Part shown: positions 21,896 through 27,321 of the stretch, piece after piece
Layout of the letters: each line of letters begins with the position of its first letter
Position numbering within the stretch: position 1 is the stretch's first letter
Origin: JAWAFD01 sp964467175
GTDB taxonomy: Archaea; Micrarchaeota; Micrarchaeia; Anstonellales; J096
NCBI GenBank assembly: GCA_964467175.1
Contig: CAYXNY010000011.1
Location: 1 to 27,321 of the forward strand
DNA length: 27,321 bases
Reading direction: 5' to 3'
Translations under genes and position numbers: made by a program
The notes under the pieces: model-generated
Told to the model about the DNA's origin: nothing
The model's database searches: none
What the model saw: the letters and a program-made list of their open reading frames with translations, nothing else

Positions 21896-22854
21896 TGGGA
21901 ATTAGCAGATTTTTATTGCCTATTGTTCTGAGTACCTCACCATTATTTTCACAGGCATTAGTAAATACACCGTTTAAAGTTCAGGAAGTTATGCTTGAAC
22001 AAGATTCGAAGGAGGTAAAAATTACAAAAGAAGTGAAAATTTATCCATTTTCTAACCTTGGAATCCCTGTAAAGGGGGGAAAAGCCACTCGTTTAGGTGA
22101 TGATTTGAGTAAATTCGTCTTGGTTGCTATTGATGGGAATAAATTACAAATTTACGATAGTCCTCTTCCCTTTGGAGGAGATAAATATTCACAGCCGTTT
22201 AGGTTAGTCGCAGAGGTGGACTTGAAGGATAGATCTGGGGTGGAACTGGGAAAAAATGCTGAGATTTTGAATTTATGGAGCAAGGATTCCTGGGTTTTTC
22301 TAATTATGGACAAAGGCACCAGCAATAGCTATCTGGTTACCATCTCGGGCGATGAAACTTCATCTTCCATTTCTCTACAAAAAATAATTTTATCGCAATC
22401 CATCGGCACCGATGCAAAACTATACGGAGGGCAGGGTAGTGGCGTGGCTATAAGCTCTAAAGGAGGCATGATCTTTTTTTACAAAGATAAGAATTTGTTT
22501 TCTGCCGAATTTGAGCTTCCAGAGGAAGCGCTCGAAAGTGGCCCTCTTTTTCTGGTTTCCAACGGTGGATTATTCGTTACAAAAGAGCATATTATTTTTT
22601 TGGGCATAGACGCGAATGGTCGTCCTTTTGAATGGAGAATGAAAACAAACTTCAAGACGCTTGCACAGGAGCAGGGCATAGTGCCAACAACTGAAAATAC
22701 AGAAGAAGTTTATTCCATAGTTTACGATGAAAAAAATAATCCATATTTTTGTGTTTCGTTCAGCTGTCTATTCAATGATGAATTAAAATTCTTTGATAGG
22801 GGTTTTGTTGTTTCGTTAAATGAAAAACCGGAAATTTATATTGCTTTGAAATAA
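21895..22854 (+). CDS. Unrecognised secreted 319-residue protein
   Basis: I do not recognise this protein. Residues 1-21 form a signal peptide (FLLPIVLSTSPLFSQA) with a likely cut after SQA, so the product should be exported. The mature part is beta-rich, with recurring patterns such as KFVLVAIDGNKLQIYDSP, WVFLIMDKGTSNSYLVTI, GGMIFFYKDKNLFSAEF and HIIFLGIDANGRPFEW. The regular strand-turn-strand alternation could be a beta-propeller, but no named repeat is identifiable. Two cysteines (FCVSFSC) lie close to the C-terminus. It overlaps the previous gene by one base (TAATG) and converges with the giant surface-protein gene 28 bp away. Surface or periplasm-like localisation is inferred from the signal peptide. 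Confidence 0.75.
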   Translation: MGISRFLLPIVLSTSPLFSQALVNTPFKVQEVMLEQDSKEVKITKEVKIYPFSNLGIPVKGGKATRLGDDLSKFVLVAIDGNKLQIYDSPLPFGGDKYSQPFRLVAEVDLKDRSGVELGKNAEILNLWSKDSWVFLIMDKGTSNSYLVTISGDETSSSISLQKIILSQSIGTDAKLYGGQGSGVAISSKGGMIFFYKDKNLFSAEFELPEEALESGPLFLVSNGGLFVTKEHIIFLGIDANGRPFEWRMKTNFKTLAQEQGIVPTTENTEEVYSIVYDEKNNPYFCVSFSCLFNDELKFFDRGFVVSLNEKPEIYIALK

Positions 22855-22882
22855 TATGCAGAAAGAAGTTAGCATCATTTCA

Positions 22883-25800
22883 CTATTCTTTTATGGCTGA
22901 ATAAACAAACCCGCCGAGAATTACTATTACAACCGCCGCACCGCCAATAAGAGCCAAAATCCACATAGAATTATCGTCGCTATTTTTCTGTTCTTTTTCC
23001 GGCTCTATCTGTTCTGTAACCTTTATGTTTCTACCATCGCTTTTGTACTCCTTCACCCTTAAATTTCCCTCTGTTTTTTCAGTAACCTCAACTCCTTCGC
23101 TGTTTTCTTTCATCTCCTCATTTTCATGAGGTTCAGTGTATTCATTTTTGCTTTCACTGGCATTTCCTACTCTCGTTTCGCTTTCTTCGATGCAATTAAG
23201 CGATACATCTTTTTCATAGGTTTCAAACCCGCTATCGCTTATTTCTACTTTATAGTCTCCATTTTCAAGCTCGAGGACAGCTTTGCTTGTTTCGTTGTCA
23301 TAAATTTCGCTGACCCCTCCGCTTCCACCTAAAATCCTCAACACTCTTATCCGGGCTTGTTTTGGCCGCGAGTCGTAATAAACAGAAATATTCAACGGGC
23401 ACTTTTCGATTGCGACGCTGAACCTTCTTGTAATTCCAGAAGAATCATCGCTGGTTTTGTTGACCGGAATCAGCAGGTCGTCGAGCAACAGGTTAAGCCG
23501 TAGGTCGTGGAGTTTGTCGTAGAATTCAAGCGTTCCGTTTGAAAGTAGAATATGCATCCTTCCCCCTCTCGGTATTACTGTAATGTTTGTTGTATACAGA
23601 TAGGTTTGGGTTGGCAGTATGGCGCCCATATCTGCCAGCAGCGAGTTGGGAATTCCATTTACGACATACCCTGCATTCGAATCATATGCAATATCGTTCC
23701 CGTTGTTGTAATAGCGAAGGTGCAGAACAACAATATTTTCCTTTCCGTACTGTAGCATCTCCTGCTCTTTTCCATTCACGTATATCTCATAATCCTTTGT
23801 TTCCACAAGGTACGGACCTGTTGCCGTAATGTGCATTCTCCTGCTGTCTTTCTTTTCCCTAACAAATCCATCATCAGAACTGTACAATATCGTATACCCG
23901 TTATCGAGATACACAACCCCGCCATGCGGCGGAGTTACATTCATAAGAATAATTATGCTCTTGTTCTGCTTATTCATAATTTCGCTCTCTGTAAAATCCC
24001 CAACATCAATATTCAAAACATTTCCATTAATCGTATACTCAAGCTCTTCGCATCCTTCATAAACCGACCCATCCAGCGTTCCCAGTATTTGCTCGGTGTC
24101 TTCCTGCGAGCATAATTTCACGCCCGCAATATCAGCGTGCTCTTCCAGATTGAGTTTAACGACAACATCTTTCGGAATTGAGTAAACAACATCGTTGCCT
24201 CCGCCCACGGATATTCTTGCTGGAGGAACCTCGAAGTTGTTTGGAAGGTTGTTTCCCTCAACCTCAAAAGGTATTTCATACACTCCATTTTCCGCGTCAT
24301 TTGGAGAGGTTATTTTGTAGTACCACACTCCTTTCCATGCCGGCGGTATATTACCATTTATCCTCTCGGCCAAAAACTCCCAGTCGTAGAAAATCGGCAG
24401 TTCATCCCTCATAAGCTCAAGACGCTCGTACTCCCATCCTTCCGGGACAACGGGCGTAATTTCTACATCAGTTAAATTTACATCCTTCGTATTCGTAATC
24501 TCCACTCTTACAACTGTTTCATCTCCCGACTGTATAATCGCATAATACATTCTGTTTTTTATTCTCGTTCCCACATAAGTCGTTGCAGAAACATCCCCAA
24601 ACCCATAGCTCTGTATCATCGGCTCAGAAAATTTATGCGGTTCGTAGATGTCTGAAAGCAGTATGTTGTAATACACATTTCCTCCGCGCGTGTGTATATT
24701 GACTGGAGAAACCCTCCTTTCTCCTTTAACATAGGGCGCTTCTCCTCTTACAACCTTCACCCTCGAATCCAAAACCTCGTACCTGTTCGGGCCAACCGCG
24801 ATCTGGTGGTAGACCTGCCTTGCCCCTTCGTCTATTTTGAAAAGCCCCTCCTTTCTCTGCGTTTCATAGTCAGTTTCTATATCTGCATGAACATTGATTA
24901 TTCTTAATTCGCTTGGCGGAAGCTCAATGTTGAAAATTAATGTATGCAAGCTGTCTGTGTAGAATTGGTCGGTCAAGCCCACTTTGTCGTGCGGGCTATC
25001 CCAGCCGGTATATTCTATCTTAAACCCGACCCCTTTCGGAATGGACTCAGCAATCAAGCTTTCATTATATGGAATGGTCATGTTGTACGGATAGTTGTCC
25101 GGGTCGTAAGGGGGGTAGCCGTTGAATACTCCTATTCTTAAATGAAGGGTTGAGTTTAGGTCTGCCGGGAGTATTTGCACCCTTCTTCCATCAACCTTTA
25201 TTTCATATGTTGTGGAAGTTACAGCATGCTCTTCAGGCGGGGGGAACGGCACAATGTCCCAGAAAACAGTCCTCAGCTCTGTTGTTTTGCTCCTTTCCCA
25301 CGCATCCCTATAATCCATTCTTGAAATCTCTCCTGTTGTTGTTTCCGGGATGTAAACCTCGTCATAATCTAAGTATTCGTGGTAGGGAATTGGATGAATT
25401 CCTATATTCGTATATACAGACCCTCCGCCCCCCTCGCATATGATCGTGTTGTTTATCGGGTCTGATTCAAAACTAACGGTTCTTCCTCCTTCCTCCTGCG
25501 AATAAATTCCATACCTTATCGCCGGCTCCTCATAGTCATACCCGTTCAACTGCCCGTACTCATAAACCATCTTGAGCGCAGGAAGCGTGTATTCTTGGCC
25601 GTCGCTTTCGTACGTGTATTCTATCTCTTCAACATAAACCGGCACAGGGTACTTAAACTCGCTCTCATGCCCTGCATAATCCTCTATCATCCCTCCCGGC
25701 CCGTAGAACATGAAGAATGTGCCGTCTTTTTTGTAGAAATAAATGGTATTGTTTACATAAACCGTTCTGTTTTCATCCTCAACCTGCACAACTTCGTATG

Positions 25801-27289
25801 TGTTGTTTCCCTTCACAAAACTCTCGTTTCTTGCCCTTGCCAGCTTTGACTGGTTGCTGACATCAACAATTGGGCTTTTCAGCACTACTATGTCCACAAC
25901 AGTTATGTTTTTCGCCATTGTTTCTTCTTTGTTCTCTATGGGCAGGGCAATGTCAAAATACACCCCCTCAGCCGGCAGGGGATACCAGCCGTCTAATTCT
26001 ATATCCCTGTCCCCCACGAGCCTCGCGCTCATTTTTCCATTAACATAAAGGTTCTCCCTTTTTATGCTCTTATTTTCGTATTCAGCATGCGCTGTGCTGA
26101 GGAGAACATAGCCATCAACAGTGCCGTTTTTTGTTTTTGCTGTATAACTTAGGTTTCTCAACTCCCCTCCTGAAAGCACGATGCTCCAGTTTAAATTGTT
26201 TCCATCCACTTCTGCTTCCGGCTCTGAGGAGTCGTACTCAAACTTATCTGAGATTTCTTCATAAAAAACTGCTTCCACATCTTCGTTCCAATAGTTCGTT
26301 ATTTTGTTTATCACCTGAATGCTTACATCCGGTTCCAATGCAGGCACATCGTTCTCCTCAAGTCCGTTTTCTGCGCTCGCGTTCGTAATTACTTCTGCTT
26401 CTATTCCTATCTTGCTGCTCTTTGCGCTCATCAATGCATTCACAAAAACTTCATAGTCATCATAAGGAAGAAGGTTTGCATTTGTGAAAACAATAAAACC
26501 CTTTCCGTATTCTTTGTACGCAATCACCGGAGTGCCGTCAGCTTCAGCGAGCACAACAACCCCCTCGGAAATGATTTCCGGCGCGTTGTTTATCACAACA
26601 TCTCCGTCCATTCCGCTCACTAAAAACTCCTGCTCCTCTCCAATTTCTTCGTTTATGCTGATATTATATTCTCCATTCATCACATTGTCGCCCACATCTA
26701 CCAGTTCGCATTTGTTCAAGATTAAAAGTGCGTTTCCGGAAGCAAAAACCATCCCGCCGTTCTCAGCAAAATTCCTTAAATTTTCGCACCCCTCTTCGCT
26801 TATGCTTTCAACAACCTCTTCTCTGTACCCGTAGGAAAAGTCAGGCAAAACAACAACATCCCCTTGGATTTCTTCGTTTATGCCGGTTGCATTTATTATT
26901 TGCGCTTGGTCATTTAGATACCGCCTTCCTTCTACAACAAGCAGGTAGTACGCGGTCTCCCATGAAACAGACATTCCGTTGTTCATTATTTCGGATTCAA
27001 AAACAGCTATTTCCGGCTTATTCGTTATTTTCGCCTTTTCTATTTCAAAAGAACCGCAGTACTCGTATTCGGAATTTTCCCCGCTTACAACATAGCTGAA
27101 TTTTCCATAGTTCTCCGAGCACGCCTCAAAACCAGCAAACGCTATTATTCCCTTTTCATACGCGGGCCTTACAACATCCCAGTAGCTCTCATCAGTTGAG
27201 TTTATCCCATCATGCACATAGCCCGAAAGTTCAATGCTGTAGGAAACGGAAAGGAGAAGCAGGAATACCGCAAAAAACAACCCCCGCAT
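22883..27289 (-). CDS. Giant membrane-anchored surface protein
   Basis: This 1468-residue type I membrane protein has an N-terminal signal peptide (GLFFAVFLLLLSVSYS) and a C-terminal helix (MWILALIGGAAVVIVILGGF, from 1442) followed by a short SAIKE tail. Between them is an extracellular region of about 1340 residues. Residues 95-290 resemble a class I glutamine-amidotransferase-like (ThuA/DUF4159-type) flavodoxin fold: GDVVVLPDFSYG, ENLRNFAENGGMVFASG and YGKGFIVFTNANLLPYDDYEVF. The rest is beta-rich, with many tandem Ig-like stretches and numerous NxS/T sequons expected to be N-glycosylated. A carboxypeptidase-regulatory-like stretch (about 1330-1366) precedes a charged Glu/Lys/Ser stalk (1366-1441). 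Two stops in a row end the gene (TAG TGA). I do not recognise a family; S-layer, adhesion or sugar-handling roles are possible. The start fits a TATA element at the window edge. Confidence 0.85.
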   Translation of the reverse strand: MRGLFFAVFLLLLSVSYSIELSGYVHDGINSTDESYWDVVRPAYEKGIIAFAGFEACSENYGKFSYVVSGENSEYEYCGSFEIEKAKITNKPEIAVFESEIMNNGMSVSWETAYYLLVVEGRRYLNDQAQIINATGINEEIQGDVVVLPDFSYGYREEVVESISEEGCENLRNFAENGGMVFASGNALLILNKCELVDVGDNVMNGEYNISINEEIGEEQEFLVSGMDGDVVINNAPEIISEGVVVLAEADGTPVIAYKEYGKGFIVFTNANLLPYDDYEVFVNALMSAKSSKIGIEAEVITNASAENGLEENDVPALEPDVSIQVINKITNYWNEDVEAVFYEEISDKFEYDSSEPEAEVDGNNLNWSIVLSGGELRNLSYTAKTKNGTVDGYVLLSTAHAEYENKSIKRENLYVNGKMSARLVGDRDIELDGWYPLPAEGVYFDIALPIENKEETMAKNITVVDIVVLKSPIVDVSNQSKLARARNESFVKGNNTYEVVQVEDENRTVYVNNTIYFYKKDGTFFMFYGPGGMIEDYAGHESEFKYPVPVYVEEIEYTYESDGQEYTLPALKMVYEYGQLNGYDYEEPAIRYGIYSQEEGGRTVSFESDPINNTIICEGGGGSVYTNIGIHPIPYHEYLDYDEVYIPETTTGEISRMDYRDAWERSKTTELRTVFWDIVPFPPPEEHAVTSTTYEIKVDGRRVQILPADLNSTLHLRIGVFNGYPPYDPDNYPYNMTIPYNESLIAESIPKGVGFKIEYTGWDSPHDKVGLTDQFYTDSLHTLIFNIELPPSELRIINVHADIETDYETQRKEGLFKIDEGARQVYHQIAVGPNRYEVLDSRVKVVRGEAPYVKGERRVSPVNIHTRGGNVYYNILLSDIYEPHKFSEPMIQSYGFGDVSATTYVGTRIKNRMYYAIIQSGDETVVRVEITNTKDVNLTDVEITPVVPEGWEYERLELMRDELPIFYDWEFLAERINGNIPPAWKGVWYYKITSPNDAENGVYEIPFEVEGNNLPNNFEVPPARISVGGGNDVVYSIPKDVVVKLNLEEHADIAGVKLCSQEDTEQILGTLDGSVYEGCEELEYTINGNVLNIDVGDFTESEIMNKQNKSIIILMNVTPPHGGVVYLDNGYTILYSSDDGFVREKKDSRRMHITATGPYLVETKDYEIYVNGKEQEMLQYGKENIVVLHLRYYNNGNDIAYDSNAGYVVNGIPNSLLADMGAILPTQTYLYTTNITVIPRGGRMHILLSNGTLEFYDKLHDLRLNLLLDDLLIPVNKTSDDSSGITRRFSVAIEKCPLNISVYYDSRPKQARIRVLRILGGSGGVSEIYDNETSKAVLELENGDYKVEISDSGFETYEKDVSLNCIEESETRVGNASESKNEYTEPHENEEMKENSEGVEVTEKTEGNLRVKEYKSDGRNIKVTEQIEPEKEQKNSDDNSMWILALIGGAAVVIVILGGFVYSAIKE

Positions 27290-27312
27290 GATTGTATTTG
27301 TGATTGGGAATG

Positions 27313-27321
27313 TTTTTAAAT
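27313..27321 (-). promoter_or_regulatory. TATA element of the giant surface-protein gene
   Basis: ATTTAAAAA on the minus strand, at the very end of the window, is centred about 28 bp upstream of the ATG at 27289. The transcript would be leaderless. Confidence 0.55.

Overview
The window looks archaeal. Almost every gene start has a TATA-like element (usually a T-run followed by AAA) centred about 23-28 bp upstream of the start codon, which implies leaderless transcripts. Shine-Dalgarno-like sequences appear only where the TATA element lies further away, and the clearest is at asnA. The bifunctional fructose-1,6-bisphosphate aldolase/phosphatase, the B12-dependent class II ribonucleotide reductase, the RNase J-like beta-CASP protein and several secreted or lipid-anchored surface proteins fit an archaeon. 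Dense packing and many unrecognised genes suggest a small-genome, possibly DPANN-type lineage, but no ribosomal RNA or ribosomal protein gene is present to fix the taxonomy. No tRNA, rRNA or insertion sequence was recognised, and no gap without a gene exceeds 300 bp.

Layout. 1-2093: a 25-bp direct repeat, an unrecognised 573-residue helical protein, then an intergenic region with two hairpins and an 18-bp palindrome. 2094-3387: a small HypA-like protein converging on a divergent HAD-type protein. 3417-7849, all on the minus strand: asnA (asparagine synthesis), a promoter-hairpin region, then nrdJ (deoxynucleotide synthesis) joined stop-to-start with fbp (gluconeogenesis). 7954-10522: a small lipoprotein converging on an MrfA/Hrq1-like helicase. 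10553-13819, minus strand: a secreted metzincin-like protease with Cys-rich and SCP2-like parts, a DUF4234-like membrane protein and an MFS transporter.

13855-16123: an unrecognised 461-residue protein and a histone-deacetylase-fold amidohydrolase diverge from what looks like one shared TATA element. 16165-18474: a lipoprotein with fibronectin III domains and a four-times repeated beta module. 18510-19498: a Fic-family gene bracketed at both ends by nearly identical inverted repeats, the promoter-side copy enclosing its TATA box. 19535-20875: the RNase J-like protein. 20912-22854: two overlapping unrecognised genes, the second secreted. 22883-27289: a 1468-residue membrane-anchored surface protein.

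The metabolic block (asnA, nrdJ, fbp) and the nucleic-acid genes (helicase, RNase J-like) are housekeeping. The rest is dominated by cell-surface proteins (lipoproteins, protease, giant membrane protein). The most unusual structure is the fic gene between matching inverted repeats, which could be an autoregulated or mobile cassette.
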